DNA of 64,000 nucleotides from Gymnothorax reevesii (lineage: Eukaryota > Chordata > Actinopteri > Anguilliformes > Muraenidae). The position numbers and the translations under genes were made by a program. How positions within the stretch are numbered: the first letter of the stretch is position 1; every line of letters starts with the position of its first letter. Below the pieces are notes generated by a model, which did not search any database, was not told where the DNA came from, and saw nothing but the letters and a program-made list of their open reading frames with translations. The DNA lies in the NCBI GenBank assembly GCA_029721435.1, contig CM056574.1, forward strand, positions 74,381,501-74,445,500. Direction: 5' to 3'. Below, one piece after another: positions 1-13,312 of this stretch.

Positions 1-3000
1 ACCACGCAGAACACCATAGCAACCGCCTAGCAACCACCCAGAACACCATAGCAATTGCCTGGCAATGCTTTAGCAACCACCCAGAACACCAAAGCAACTG
101 CCTAGCTACACCCGAGCAACCAACCAGAACACCACAGCAACCACCTAGCAAAGCCTTAGCAACAATCCAGAACACCAGAGCAACCACCGAGCAACCAACC
201 AGAACACCACAGCAACTGCCTCGCAACACCCTAGCAACCACCGAGAACATCATAGCAACCACTTAGCAACCACCCAGAACACCATAGCAACTGCCTAACA
301 ATGCCCTAGCAACCACCCTGAACACCATAATAACTGCTTAGCAACACCCTAGCAACCACCCAGAACACCATAGCAACTGCCTGGAAACGCCCTAGCAACC
401 ACCCAGAACACCATAGCAACTGCCTGGCAACGCCCTAGCAACCACTCAAAACACCATAGCAACTGCCTAGCAACCGCCTAGCAACCAACCAGAACACCAA
501 AGCAACTGCCAAGCAACCACCTAGCAACCCCCCAGAACACCATAGCAACCGCCTAGCAACGCCCTGGCAACCACCCAGGACACCATAGCAACTGCCTGGC
601 AACGCCCTTCCAACCACCCAGAACACCATAGTAACTGCTTAGAAACGCCCTAGCAACCACCTAGAACGCCATTGCAACTGCCTAGCAACGCCTTAGCAAC
701 CACCTAGAACACCGTAGCAACCGCCCAGCAACCACCTAGAACACCATAGGAACTGCCTAGCAACGCCCTAGTAACCACCCAGAACACCATAGCAACTGCC
801 TACCAACGCCCTAGCAACCACCCAGTACACCATAACAACCGCCTAGCAACCACCCAGAACACAATAACAACTGCCTAGGAATGCCCTAGCAACCACCCAG
901 AACACCATAGCAACCACCTAGCAACGCCCTAGCAACCACATTGAACACCAGAACAATTGCATAGCAACCACCTAGAACACCACAGCAACTGCCTAGCAAC
1001 GCCACAGCAACCACCCAGAACACCATAGCAACCCCCTAGCAACGCCCGAGCAACTACCCAGAACACCATAGCAACGGCCTAGCAACCACCCAGAACACCA
1101 CAGCAACCGCCTAGCAACACCTGAGCAACCACCCAGGACACCATAGCAACCACCGAGCAACGCCCGAGCAACCACCAATAACACCACAGCAACCGCCTAG
1201 CAACACCCTAGCAACCATCGAGAACACCATAGCAACCACCTAGCAACCACCCAGAACACCACAGCAACTGCCTAAAAACGCCCTAGCAACCACCCTAAAC
1301 ACCATAGTAACTGCTTAGCAGCGCCCTACCAACCACCCAAAACACCATAGCAACCGCCTAGCAACCACACAGACCACCATAGCAACTGCCTAGCAATGCC
1401 CTAGCAACCACCCAGAACACCAAAGCAACTGCCTAGCAACGCCCTAGCAACCACCCAGAACACCATAGCAACCGCCGAGCAACGCCCTAGCAACCTCCAA
1501 GAACACCACACCAACTGCCTAACAACACCTTAGCAACCACTCAGAACACCATAGCAACTGCCATGCAACGCCCGAGCAACCACCCAGAACACCATAGCAA
1601 CCACCTAGCAATGCCCTAGCAAACCACTCAGAACACCATAGCAACTGCCTAGCAACGCCATAGCAACCACCCAGAATACCATAGCAACCACTTTACAACG
1701 CCCGAGTAACCACTCAAAACACCATAGCAACTGCCTAGCAACCGCCTAGCAACCAACCAGAACACCATAGCAACCGCCTAGCAACACCAAAGCAACCACC
1801 CAGAACACCATAGCAACCGGCTCGCAAAGCCCCAGCAACCACTCTGAACACCATAGCAACTGCCTAGCAACGCCCAAGCAACCACCAAGACCACCATAGC
1901 AACCACCTAACAATGCTCCAACAATCACTCAGAATACCAAAGCAACTGCCTTGCAACGCCGTAGTAACCACCCAGAACACCATAGCAACTGCCTACCAAT
2001 GCCCTGGAAACCACCCAGAACTCCATAGCAACCGCCTAGCAACCACGCAGAACACCGTAGCAACTGCCTAGCAACGCCCTAGCAACCACCTAAAACACCA
2101 TTGCCACCGCCTACCAATGCCCTAGCAACCACCCAGAACACCATAGCAACTGCTTAACAACCGCATAACAAAAACCCAGACCACCATAGCAATCGCCTAG
2201 CAACGCTGAATCAACCACCCAGAACACCATAGCAACTGCCTGGCAACGCACTAGCAACCACCCGGAGCACCATATTAACTGCATAGTAATGCCCTAGCAA
2301 CCACCCATTACACCATAGCAACCGCCTAGCAACCACTTAGAACACCATAGCAACTGCCTAGCAAGGCCTTAGCAACCATCCAGAACACCAGAGCAACCGC
2401 TGAGCAACGCCCGAGCAACCAACCAGAACACCACAGCACCCGCCTCGCAACACCCTAGCAACCACCGAGAACACCATAGCAACTGACCAACAACGCCCTA
2501 GCAACCACCCAGAACACCATAACAACCGCCTAGTAACCACCCAGAACACAACAGCAACTGCCCAGCACCGCCCTAGCAACCACCCAGAACACCATAGCAC
2601 CCGCCTAGCAACACCCTAGCAACCACAGAAAACACCATAACAACTGCATAGCAACCACCCAGAACACCATAGCAACTGCCTGAAAACACCCTTCCAACCA
2701 CCCAGAACACCATAGTAACTGCTTACAAATGACCTAGCAACCACCCAGAACACCATAACAACCGCCTAGCAACCACCCAGAACATAATAGCAACTGCCTA
2801 GCAACGCCCAAGCAACCACCCAGAAACCATAGCAACCGCCTAGCAACGCCCTAGCAACCACATAGAAAACCATAACAACCGCCTAGCAACCACCTAGGAC
2901 ACCATAGCAACTGCCTAGCAACGCCGGGGCAACCACCCAGAACACCATAGCAACCCCCTAGCAACGCCCGAGCAACTACCCAGAACACCATAGGAACGGC

Positions 3001-6000
3001 CTAGCAACCACCCAGAACACCATAGCAACCGCCTAGCAATGCCTTAGCAACCACCCAGAACAGCATAGCAACCGCCGAGCAACGCCCTAGCAACCACCAA
3101 GAACACCACAGCCACCGCCTAGCAACACCCTAGCAACCACCGAGAACACCATAGCAACCACCTAGCAACCACCCAGAACACCATAGCAACTGCCTAACAA
3201 CGCCCTAGCAACCAGCCTGAACACCATAGTAACTGCTTAGCAACGCCCTAGCAACCACCCAGAACACCATAACAACCGCCTAGCAACATCCCAAAACACC
3301 ATAGCAACTGCCTAACAACGCCCTAGCAACCAGCCTGAACACCATAGTAACTGCTTAGCAACGCCCTAACAACCACCCAGAACACAATAGCAACTGCCTG
3401 GCAATGCCCTAGCAACCACTCAGAACACCAAACCAACTGCCTATCAATGCCCTAGCAACCACACAGAACACCATAGCAACCGCCTAGCAATGCCCTAGCA
3501 ACCACTCTGAACACCATAGCAACTGCCTAGCAATGCCCTTGCAACCAGCCAAAACACCATAAAAACCACCTAGCAACGCCCTAGCAACCACTCAAAACAA
3601 CATAGCAGCTGCCTATCAACGCCCTACCAGGCACTCAGAACACCATAGAAACTGCCCAGCAATGCCCTAGCAACCACTCAAAACACCATAGCAACTGCCT
3701 AGCAACGCCCTAGCAACCACCCAGAACACCAGAAAAATCGCCAAAGAACGCCCAACAAACCACCCAGAACACATCGCAACTGCCAAGCAGTGCCCTATAA
3801 ACAACGCAGAACATGATAGCAACCACCTCACAACTCCCTATCAACCACCCAGAAAACTATAGCAACCACCTAGCAATGCCCTAGCAACCAGTCAGAACAC
3901 CATAGCAACTGCCTAGCAACGCCCGAGCAACCACCCAGAACACCATAGCAACCACGTTACAACGCCTGAGTAACCACTCAAAACACCATAGCAACTGCCT
4001 AGCAACTGCCTAGCAACCGCCTAGCAACCAACCAGAACACCAAAGCAACTGCCTAGCAACCACCTAGCAACCACCCAGAACACCATAGCCACCGCCTAGC
4101 AATGCCCTACCAACCACCCAGAACACCATAGCAACTGCCTGGCAATGCCCTTCCAACAACCCAGAACACTATAGTAACTGCTTAGAAACGCCCTAGCAAC
4201 CACCCAGAACACCATAGCAACCACCCAGCAACCACCTAGAACAGCATAGGAACTGCCTACCAACGCCCTAGAAACCACCCAGAACACCAAAACAACCGCC
4301 TAGCAACCACCCAGAACACCATAGCAACTGCCTAGCAACGCCCTAGCAACCACCCAGAACACCATAGCAACCGCCTAGCAACGCCCTAGCAACCACATAA
4401 AACACCATAACAACCGCATAGCAACCACCCAGAACACCATAGCAACTGCCTAGCAACGCCCAAGCAACCACCCAGAACACCATAGCAACCACCTACCAAC
4501 CACTCAGAACAACATAGCAACTGCCTAGCAACGCCCTAGCAACCACGCAGAACACGATAGCAACCACCTAACAACTCCCTAGCAACCACCTAACAATGCT
4601 CCAATAATCACTCAAAATACCATAGCAACTGCCTAGCAACGCCTTAGCAACCACTCAGGACACCATAGCAACCGCCTAGCAACCACCCAGAACACTATAG
4701 CAACCACCTAACAACCACCCAGAACACAATAGCAACTGCCTGGCAATGCACGAGCAACCACTCAGAACACCAAACCAACTGCCTATCAATGCCCTAGCAA
4801 CCACACAGAACACCATAGCAACCGCCTAGCAATGCCCTAGCAACCACTCTGAACACCATAACAACCGCATAGCAACCACCCAGAACACCATAGCAACTGC
4901 CTAGCAACGCCCAAGCAACCACCCAGAACACCATAGCAACCACCTACCAACCACGCAGAACACGATAGCAACCACCTAACAACTCCCTAGCAACCACCCA
5001 AAAAACTATAGCAACCACCTAACAATGCTCCAATAATCACTCAAAATACCATAGCAACTGCCTAGCAACGCCGTAGTAACCACCCAGAACACCATAGCAA
5101 CTGCCTACCAATGCCCTGGCAACCACCCAGAACACCATAGCAACCGCCTAGCAACCACCCAGAACACCGTAGCAACTGCCTAGCAACGCCCTAGCAACCA
5201 CCCAGAACACCATTGCAACCGCCTACCAATGCCCTAGCAACCATGCAGAACACCATAGAAACTGCTTAACAACTGCATAACAACCACCCAGACCACCATA
5301 GCAATCGCCTAGCAATGCCCTAGCAACCACCCAGAACACCAGAACAACCGCCAAGCAACCACCCAGAACACCATAGCAACTGCCTGGCAATGCCCTAGCA
5401 ACCACTCAGAACACCATAGCAACCACCTAGCAACCACCCAGAACACCATAGCAACTGCCTAACAACGCCCTAGCAACCAGCCTGAACACCATAGTAACTG
5501 CTTAGCAACGCCCTAGCAACCACCCAGAACACCATAGCAACCGCCTAGCAACCACCCAGAACACAATAGCAACTGCCTGGCAATGCCCTAGCAACCACTC
5601 TGAACACTGGAGCAACTGCCTATCAATGCCCTAGCAACCACCCAGAACACCACAGCAACTGCCTAGCAACGCCCTTGCAACCAGCCAAAACACCATAGAA
5701 ACCACCTAGCAACGCCCTAGCAACCACTCAAAACAACATAGCAGCTGCCTATCAATGCCCTACCAGCCACTCAGAACACCATAGAAACTGCCCAGCAACG
5801 CCCTAGCAACCACTCAAAACACCATAGCAACTGCCTAGCAACGCCCTAGCAACCACCCAGAACACCAGAGAAACCACCAAAGAACGCCCTACAAACCACC
5901 CAGAACACATAGCAACCGCCCAGCAGTGCCCTTACAACCACGCAGATCATGATGGCAACCTCCTAGCAACTCCTTAGCGACCACCCAGAAAACTATAGCA

Positions 6001-6217
6001 ACAACCTAACAATGCTCCAACAATCACTCAGAACACCATAGGAACTGCCTAGCAACACCCTAGTAACCACCCAGAACACCATTGCAACTGCCTACAAACG
6101 CCCTAGCAACCACCCAAAACACCAAAGCAACCGCCTAGCAACCACCCAGAACACCATAGCAGCTGCCTAGCAACACCCTCACAAGTACACAGAATACCAT
6201 AGCAACCGCCTAGCAAC
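1..6217 (+). repeat. Minisatellite block 1 (43/32-bp unit), most degenerate block
   Basis: The block is a continuous run of a unit that reads CCTAGCAACGC, CCTAGCAACCA, CCCAGAACACC, ATAGCAACTG (43 bp), with a common 32-bp form that lacks the first 11-mer. Each 11-mer is itself a variant of the same CCTAGCAAC motif. Unit copies here differ from one another more than in blocks 2-6, with many single substitutions, some microduplications (for example stretches near 4540-4620 and 4950-5040 that resemble each other) and no unique sequence. It runs off the left edge. The right edge carries a diverged end motif (ACCCTCACAAGTACACAGAA) that is also seen at the ends of blocks 2 and 3. Open frames on the minus strand are an effect of low stop-codon density in the repeat and are not genes. 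Confidence 0.95.
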
Positions 6218-6616
6218 AGTTTCAGCCAGTCCTCATTATGGCAAATTACAATAAAATAATGTCAATTTTTAAGCTACTCAACTTATCAACTGTTCAGCCA
6301 TTCCAACTCCTGATTGTTATCGACTATGACTTCCGCCAACCTGTCTCAAAATAAAAGTCCTTGCTACAATTCTTCACCATTAAAAAATTTCACTATTAAA
6401 AATTTCCCTGTCAGCTGTCATCAACTATGACTCCCGCAAACTGTTTCCTTAGTCCACATCTGTTTCAAAATAAATGTCCTCACCACGACCATAATTATCC
6501 TACTTAAAACCTAGCTACTAATATCATAATGCAATGATTTGTGACAAACTCCACCTTATGCAACTACACTTTGCATTTTCAATACACACGTAATTCCCTG
6601 GAATTACATTATCTAG
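6218..6616 (+). other. Helitron-like 3' tail, type alpha, ending in hairpin and CTAG
   Basis: About 400 bp of AT-rich, non-satellite sequence follows block 1 and recurs after blocks 2 and 3 (10014-10432, 12894-13310). Its end carries the 17-mer GCATTTTCAATRCACAC, then the perfect hairpin GTAATTCCCTGGAATTAC, then ATTATCTAG. A hairpin about 6 bp before a CTRR terminus is the classical Helitron 3' end. The 17-mer is the inverted complement of the module that starts the next unit at 6626, as expected for asymmetrical terminal inverted repeats of Helitron2/Helentron elements. In this copy CTAG is followed by ATATTA and a second CTAG at 6623-6626 rather than directly by TT. Confidence 0.65.
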
Positions 6617-6625
6617 ATATTACTA

Positions 6626-6804
6626 GTGTGCATTGAAAATGCTCACTATTGTTATCCTGGTCTTCTTCTTCTTATTATTATTATTAGTGTGCATTGAAAA
6701 TGCTCACTATTGTTATCCTGGTCTTATTATTATTAGTGTGCATTGAAAATGCTCACTATTGTTATCCTGGTCTTCTTATTATTATTATTATTATTATTAT
6801 TATT
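6626..6804 (+). repeat. Three tandem copies of a Helitron-like 5'-end module (GTGTGCATTG type)
   Basis: Three copies begin at 6626, 6687 and 6736. Each starts with GTGTGCATTGAAAATGC, which folds on itself, continues with TCACTATTG and TTATCCTGGTCTT, and ends in a (TTA)n tract of varying length. The leading 17-mer is the inverted complement of the 17-mer near the alpha 3' tail. This pairing is what identifies the module as a 5' terminus. The third copy leads into the body of the next unit. Confidence 0.6.
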
Positions 6805-7105
6805 CTTCTAACACACTTAATGCGGCCTCAACCGTATATCGTAGAAACTTCATTCAAACTGCGTTGCGTAGGTCTTACTTAGGACACCTGTGCAATGTAT
6901 TTTTCATCTTTGTAACTTTTATACTTTTTGAGTTATTAATAAAAAACTATAAATTTTTGCCCCCCATAGACTTAACATTGGCATTATGACATCACAATAG
7001 GGCCATTAAGCAAATGGAATCTTGTGCCAGGTGTTCTGACCACCTGCTGTAACTGTCAGTTTCTCAGGCTGAAAGACTACAATCTGGCTCTCTTGAGACT
7101 ACAGC
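6805..7105 (+). other. Unit 1 body segment, AT-rich, shared with 46.6-46.9 kb
   Basis: Non-satellite sequence contains TCATTCAAACT and ACTTTTTGAGTTATTAA, both also found around 46620-46710, so the two regions share an ancestral repeat. No reading frame of note. It differs from the body of units 2-5, which suggests unit 1 was assembled from another element family. Confidence 0.5.
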
Positions 7106-7635
7106 TTCCTTACTGCTTTCCTTCCTTCTATTTTCTGTCATTCCTTCTTTCTTTTTCCCTCCTATTTCTTTCCTTCGTTCCTTCCTTCCTTTATTCATTC
7201 CTTCTTTCCTACTTTACTTCCTTCTATCCTGCCTTTCATCCTTCCTCCCTACCAATTTTCTTTCCTACCTTCCTTAGTTTTTCTTTCCTTCCATCGTGCC
7301 TTCTTTCATTCCTTCATATCCTTCTTATCTTTCTTCCTTTCTTCTTTCTGCTTTCCCTCTCTTTCCTTCCCTCTTCCTTTCTTTACTTTTTCTTTCCTTC
7401 CTTCTCTCTTTCCTTCTGTTTTTCATTTCTTCTTCCTCACTTCTTTCCTTCCTTCCTTCCTTCTATCTTTACTTCCTTCTTTCCTTCATTCCTCTGTTTC
7501 TTTCCATCCATCCTCGCCTTCTTTCCTTTGTTCTTTCCTGCCTTCCTTTGATTTCCTTCTTTTTTTCCTATATTCCTTCTTTCCTTACTTCCATCATTAG
7601 TTCCTTCTTTCCCTCCTTCCTTCCTTGTTAATATT
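7106..7635 (+). repeat. Polypyrimidine (CTTT/CCTT)n tract, about 530 bp
   Basis: Nearly pure C/T on the plus strand (GGAA/GAAA on the minus strand), with imperfect tetranucleotide periodicity. The long frames encode only Ser/Phe/Leu (plus) or Lys/Glu/Gly (minus) and are low-complexity artefacts. Confidence 0.95.
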
Positions 7636-7707
7636 CCAAATAATTTCGTAATCGTACGGTTCACTACTTCTCCCAGTTTTCACTCGATCCCCAAACAAGA
7701 CACATCA
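7636..7707 (+). other. Diverged fragment of the unit body monomer
   Basis: The order of motifs (ATTCCAA, TCGTACGGTTC, ACTTCTCCCA, CGATCCCCA) matches the start of the 190-bp body monomer at 10644, 13514, 16096 and 25752, with many differences. It joins directly to minisatellite block 2, so unit 1 keeps a remnant of the common body. Confidence 0.55.
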
Positions 7708-10013
7708 ACGCCCTAGCAACAACAAGAACAACATAGCAACTGTCGAGCAATGCCCAAGCAAATATTCAGAACACCATAGCAACCGCCTAGCAACCACCCA
7801 AAACACCATAGCAACTGCCTAGCAACCACCCAGTACACTATAGCAACTGCCAAACAACGCCCTAACAACCACCCAAAACACCATAGCAACCGCCAAGCAA
7901 CCACTCAGAACACTAAAGCAACTGCCTAGCAACGCCCTAGCAACCACCCAGAACACCATAGCAACCACCCAAAACACCATAGCAACGCCCTAGCAACCAC
8001 CAAGAACACCTTAGCAACCGCCTAGCAACCACCCAGAACACCATAGCAACTGCCTAGCAACCGCCTAGCAACCACCCAGAACACCATAGCAACTGCCTAG
8101 CAACGCCCTAGCAACCACCCAGAACACCATAGGAATCGCCTAGCAACGCCCTAGCAACCACCCAGAACACCATAGCAACCGCCTAGCAACCACCCAGAAC
8201 ACCATTGCAACTACCTAGCAACGCCCTAGCAACCACCCAGAACACCATAGCAACTGCCTAGCAACGCCCTAGCAACCACCCAGAACCACATAGCAACTGC
8301 CTAGCAATGCCCTAGCAACCACCCAGAACACCATAGGAACCGCCTAGCCACGCCCTAGCAACCACCAGGTACACCATAGCAACCGCCTAGCAATACCCTA
8401 GCAACCACCCAGAACACCATAGCAACCGCCTAGCAACTACCCGGAACACCATAGCAACTGCCTAGCAACGCCCTAGCAACCACCCAGAACACCATAGCAA
8501 CCACCTAGCAACCACCCAGAACACCATAGCAACTGCCTAGCAACTACCCGGAACACCATAGTAACTGCCTAGCAACGCCCTAGCAACCACCCAGAACACC
8601 ATAGCAACCACCTAGCAACCACCCAGAACACAATAGCAACTGCCTAGCAACGCCCTAGCAACCACCCATAACACCATAGCAACCGCCTAGCAACCACCCA
8701 GAACACCATAGCAACTGCCTAGCAACGCCCTAGCAACCACCCATAACACCATAGCAACCGCCTAGCAACCACCCAAAACACCATAGCAACTGCCTAGCAA
8801 CGCCCTAGCAACCACCCAGATCACCATAGCAACCGCCTAGCAACCACCCAGAACACCATAGCAACCGCCTAGCAACGCCCTAGCAACCACCAAGAACACC
8901 ATAGCAACTGCCTAGCAACCACTCAGCACACCAAAGCAACTGCCTAGCAACGCCCTAACAACCACCAGGTACACCATAGCAACCGCCTAGCAATACCCTA
9001 GCAACCACCCAGCAACCACTCAGAACACTAAAGCAACTGCCTAGCAACGCCCTAGCAACCACCCAGAACACCATAGCAACCACCCAAAACACCATAGCAA
9101 CTGCCTAGCAACGCCCTAGCAACCACCAAGAACACCTTAGCAACCGCCTAGCAACCACCCAGAACACCATAGCAACTGCCTAGCAACCGCCTAGCAACCA
9201 CCCAGAACACCATAGCAACTGCCTAGCAACGCCCTAGCAACCACCCAGAACACCATAGGAATCGCCTAGAAACGCCCTAGCAACCACCCAGAACACCATA
9301 GCAACCGCCTTGCAACCACCCAGAACACCATAGCAACCGCCTAGCAACGCCCTAGCAACCACCCAGAACACCATAGCAACTGCCTAGCAATGCCCTAGCA
9401 ACCACCCAGAACACCATAGCAACCGCCTAGCAACGCCCTAGCAACCACCCAGAACACCATAGCAACTGCCTAGCAATGCCCCAGCAACCACCCAGTACAC
9501 CATAGCAACTGCCTAGCAACCACCCAAAACACCATAGCAACTGCCTAGCAACGCCCTAGCAACCACCCAGAACACCATAGCAACTGCCTAGCAACGCCCT
9601 AGCAACCACCCAGAACACCATAGCAACCGCCTAGCAACCACCCAGAACACCATAGTAACCACCTAGCAACCACCCAGAACACCACAGCAACTCCCTAGCA
9701 ACGCCCCAGCAACCACCCAGTACACCATAGCAACTGCCTAGCAACCACCCAAAACACCATAGCAACTGCCTAGCAACGCCCTAGCAACCACCCAGAACAC
9801 CATAGCAACCGCCTAGCAACCACCCAGAACACCATAGCAACTGCCTAGCAACGCCCCAGCAACCACCCAGAACACCATAGCAACCGCCTAGCAACCACCC
9901 AGAACACCATAGCAACTGCCTAGCAATGCCCGAGCAACCACCCAGAACACGATAGCAGCTGCCTAGCAACACCCTCACAAGTACACAGAACACCATAGCA
10001 ACTGCCTAACAAC
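7706..10013 (+). repeat. Minisatellite block 2
   Basis: Same 43/32-bp unit as block 1 but far more homogeneous. Many consecutive copies differ only at the CTG/CCG and GCC/ACC positions. Longer internal repetition is visible: the stretch from about 7900 to 8150 recurs from about 9010 to 9260. The block ends with CCTCACAAGTACACAGAACA and passes into the alpha tail. Confidence 0.95.
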
Positions 10014-10432
10014 TGTTACAGCCAGTCCTCATTATGTCAAATTACAATAAAAAAATGTAACTTTTTAAGCTACTCAACTTATCAACCTTTCAGCCATTCC
10101 AACTCCTGATTGTTTTCGACTATGACTTCCGGCAACTGTTTCTTCTGCCCAATCCTGTCTCAAAATATAACTCCTTACTACAATTCTTCACTATTAAAAA
10201 ATGTCACTATTAAAAATTTCCATATGACAGTTGTCATCAACTATGACTCCCGCAAACTGTTTCCTCAGTCCACATCTGTTTCAAAATAAAAGTCCTCACC
10301 ACTACCATAATTATCCTACTAAAAACGTAGCTACCAATATCATAATGCAATGATATGTCACAAACTCCACCTTATGCAACTACACTTTGCATTTTCAATG
10401 CACACGTAATTCCCTGGAATTACATTTTCTAG
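10014..10432 (+). other. Helitron-like 3' tail, type alpha
   Basis: Close copy of 6218-6616 and 12894-13310. The terminal part has GCATTTTCAATGCACAC at 10389-10405, the hairpin GTAATTCCCTGGAATTAC at 10406-10423 and CTAG at 10429-10432, followed by TT. It pairs by inverted repeat with the 5' modules at 6626-6804, so unit 1 has matched ends. Confidence 0.7.
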
Positions 10433-10434
10433 TT

Positions 10435-10643
10435 ATGTGCCTGCAGCATTGCAGACACATATTAAAATCCTGCATACTTCTTTATTATTATGTTCCTGCA
10501 TACTTCTTTATTATGTGCCTGCAGCAATGCAGACACATATTAAAATCCTGCATACTTCTTTATTAGTATTATTATGTGCCAGCAGCAATGCAGACACATA
10601 TTAAAATCCTGCATACTTCTTTATTATTATTATTATTATTATT
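10435..10643 (+). repeat. Tandem Helitron-like 5'-end modules (ATGTGCCTGC type)
   Basis: Copies begin at 10435, 10513 and 10574, plus a partial copy near 10490. Each starts with ATGTGCCTGCAGCAATGCAG, an inverted repeat that closes with ACACAT, then continues ATTAAAATCCTGCATACTTC and TTTATTATT of variable length. The start ATGTGCCTGC is the inverted complement of GCAGGCACAT in the beta tails at 16043-16055 and 25703-25717. Confidence 0.6.
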
Positions 10644-11130
10644 CCAAGTTCTTCCAAAATTGCTCGGTTCGCTTCTTCTCCCACAATTATCAACCGATCC
10701 CGACATATTACACGTCAAAACGTGCGGCTCGCTTGTGAGGAGTGTGCTATAACTTTACTCAGCGATCCGACTGACAGATTTCCCACAACTCCCAAAAAAC
10801 ATGGACCCCTGAAACCTCGTTATAATGGAAGTCAATGAGAAAATTGGTCTTCCAAAATCGCGCGGTTCATGACTTCTCCCACAATTTTCACCCGATCCCC
10901 ACAAATTACATGTCAAAACGTGTGGCTCGCTTGTGAGGAATGTGTTATGACTTTATTCAGCGATCCGACTTACAGATTTCCCACAATTCCCAAAAAAGAT
11001 GGACCTCTGAAACCTTGTTATAATGGAAGTCAATGAGAAAATCGCTCTCATCTTCACCCTCTCGCCTTGAACTCATACACTCACGTAGAAACTCTTTTCC
11101 AGCTCTCAAACAAAGAGAAGCATGCCCAAA
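10644..11130 (+). repeat. Unit 2 body: two 190-bp monomers plus a conserved junction
   Basis: Monomer 1 starts at CCAAGTTCTTCC (10644) and monomer 2 at CTTCCAAAATCGCGCGG (about 10849). Both contain ACGTCAAAACGTGYGGCTCG, CCCACAAYTCCCAAAAAA and ATAATGGAAGTCAATGAGAA. The second passes into a conserved 90-bp junction (TCTCATCTTCACCCTCTCGC to CCCAAACAACATTAGGAACA) that opens the minisatellite. The same body is found at 13514, 16096 and 25752. Short frames in it are not conserved as protein. Confidence 0.85.
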
Positions 11131-12893
11131 CAACATTAGGAACACCATAGCAACCACCCAGAACACCATAGCAACTCCCTAGCAACGCCCTAGCAACGCC
11201 CTAGCAACCACCCTAAACACTACAGCCACTGCCTTGCAACACCCTAGCAACCACCCAGAACACCATAGCAACTGCCTAGCAACGCCCTAGCAACCACCCA
11301 GAACACCATAGCAACTGCCTAGCAACCACCCAGAACACCATAGCAACTGCCTAGCAACGCCCTAGCCACCACACGGAACACCATAGCAACCGCCTAGCAA
11401 CGCCCTAGCAACCACCCAGAACACCATAGCAAATGCCTTACAACCACCCAGAACACCATAGCAACTGCCTAGCAACGCCTTAGCAACCACACAGAACACC
11501 ATAGCAACCGCCCAAAACACCATAGCAACTGCCTAGCAACGCCCTAGCAACCGCCCAGAGCACCATAGCAATCACCTAGCAACCACCCAGAACACCATAG
11601 CAACTGCCTAACAACTGCCTAGCAACCACCCAGAACACCATAGCAACCGCCTAGCAACCACCCAGAACACCATAGCAACCGCCAAGCAACCACCCAGAAC
11701 ACCATAGCAACTGCCTAGCAACGCCCTCGCAACCACCCAGAACACCAAAGCAACCGCCTAGCAACGCCCTCACAACCACCAAGAACACCATAGCAACTGC
11801 CTTGCAACCACCCAGAACCCCATAGCAACTGCCTAGCAATGCCCTAGCAACCACCCAGAACACCATAGCAACCACCCAGCAACCACCCAAAACACCATAG
11901 AAACTGCCTACCAACGCCCTAGCAACCACCAAGAACACCTTAGCAACCGCCTATCAACTACCCAGAACACCATTGCAACTGCCTAGCAACGCCCTAGCAA
12001 CCACACAGAACACCATAGGAATCGCCTAGCAACGCCCTAGCAACCACCCAGAACACCATAGCAACCGCCGAGCAACCACCCAGAACACCATAGCAACTTC
12101 CTAGCAACGCCCTAGCAACCACCCAGAACACCATAGCAACCGCCAAGCAACCACCCAGAACACCATAGCAATTGCCTAGCAACGCCCGAGCAACCACTCA
12201 GAACACCATAGCAACCGCCTAGCAACCACCCAGAACACCATAGCAACTGCCTAGCAACGCCCTAGCAACCACCCAGAACACCATACCAACCACCTAGCAA
12301 CCACCCAGAACACCATAGCAACCGCCTAGCAACCACCCAGAACACCATAGCAACTGCCTAGCAACACCCTAACAACCACCCAGAACATCATAGCAACCGC
12401 CAAGCAATGCCCTAGCAACCACCCACAACACCATAGCAACAGCCTAGCAATGCCCAAGCAACCTCCCAGAACACCATAGCAACGGCCTAGCAACCACCCA
12501 GAACAGCATAGCAACTGCCTAGAAACACCCTAGGAACCACCCAGAACACCATCGCAACCACCTAGCAACGCCCCAGCAACCACCCAGAACATCATAGCAA
12601 CTGCTTAGCAAAGCCCTAGCAACCACCCAGAATGCCATAGCAACCGCCTAGCAACCACCCAGAACCCCATAGCAACCGCCTAGGAACCACCCAGAACACC
12701 ATAGCAATCGCCTAGCAACGCCCTATCAACCACTCAGAACACCATAGCAACCGCTTAGCAAGGCCCTAGCAACCACCCAGAACACCATTGCAACTGCCTA
12801 GCAATGCCCTAGCAACCACCCAGAACACGGTAATAGCTGCCTAGCAACACCCTCACAAGTACACAGAACCCCATAGCAACTGCCTAACAACTG
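11131..12893 (+). repeat. Minisatellite block 3
   Basis: Same unit and orientation as the other blocks. It opens with the conserved junction AGGAACACCATAGCAACCAC and closes with CCTCACAAGTACACAGAACC. Confidence 0.95.
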
Positions 12894-13310
12894 TTACAGC
12901 CAGTCCTCATTATGTCAAATTACAATAAAAAAATGTAACTTTTTAAGCTACTCAACTTATCAACCTTTCAGCCATTCCAACTCCTAATTGTTTTCGCCTA
13001 TGACTTCCGGCAACTGTTTCTTCTGCCCAATCCTGTCTCAAAATATAAGTCCTTACTACAATTCTTCATTATTAAAAAATGTCACTATTAAAAATTTCCA
13101 TATGACAGTTGTCATCAACTATGACTCCTGCAAACTGTTTCCTCAGTCCACATCTGTTTCAAAATAAAAGTCCTCACCACTACCATAATTATCCTACTAA
13201 AAACGTAGCTACCAATATCATAATGCAATGATATGTTACCAACTCCACCTTATGCAACTACACTTTGCATTTTCAATGCACACGTAATTCCCTGGAATTA
13301 CATTATCTAG
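12894..13310 (+). other. Helitron-like 3' tail, type alpha
   Basis: Near-identical to 10014-10432. GCATTTTCAATGCACAC lies at 13267-13283, the hairpin at 13284-13301 and CTAG at 13307-13310, followed by TT. The unit that it closes begins with the ATGTGCCTGC module, so its two ends are from different families. Confidence 0.7.
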
Positions 13311-13312
13311 TT

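Noticed and set aside
7024..7664. Long Ser/Phe/Leu and Lys/Glu/Gly frames
   Set aside because: They arise from the polypyrimidine microsatellite.
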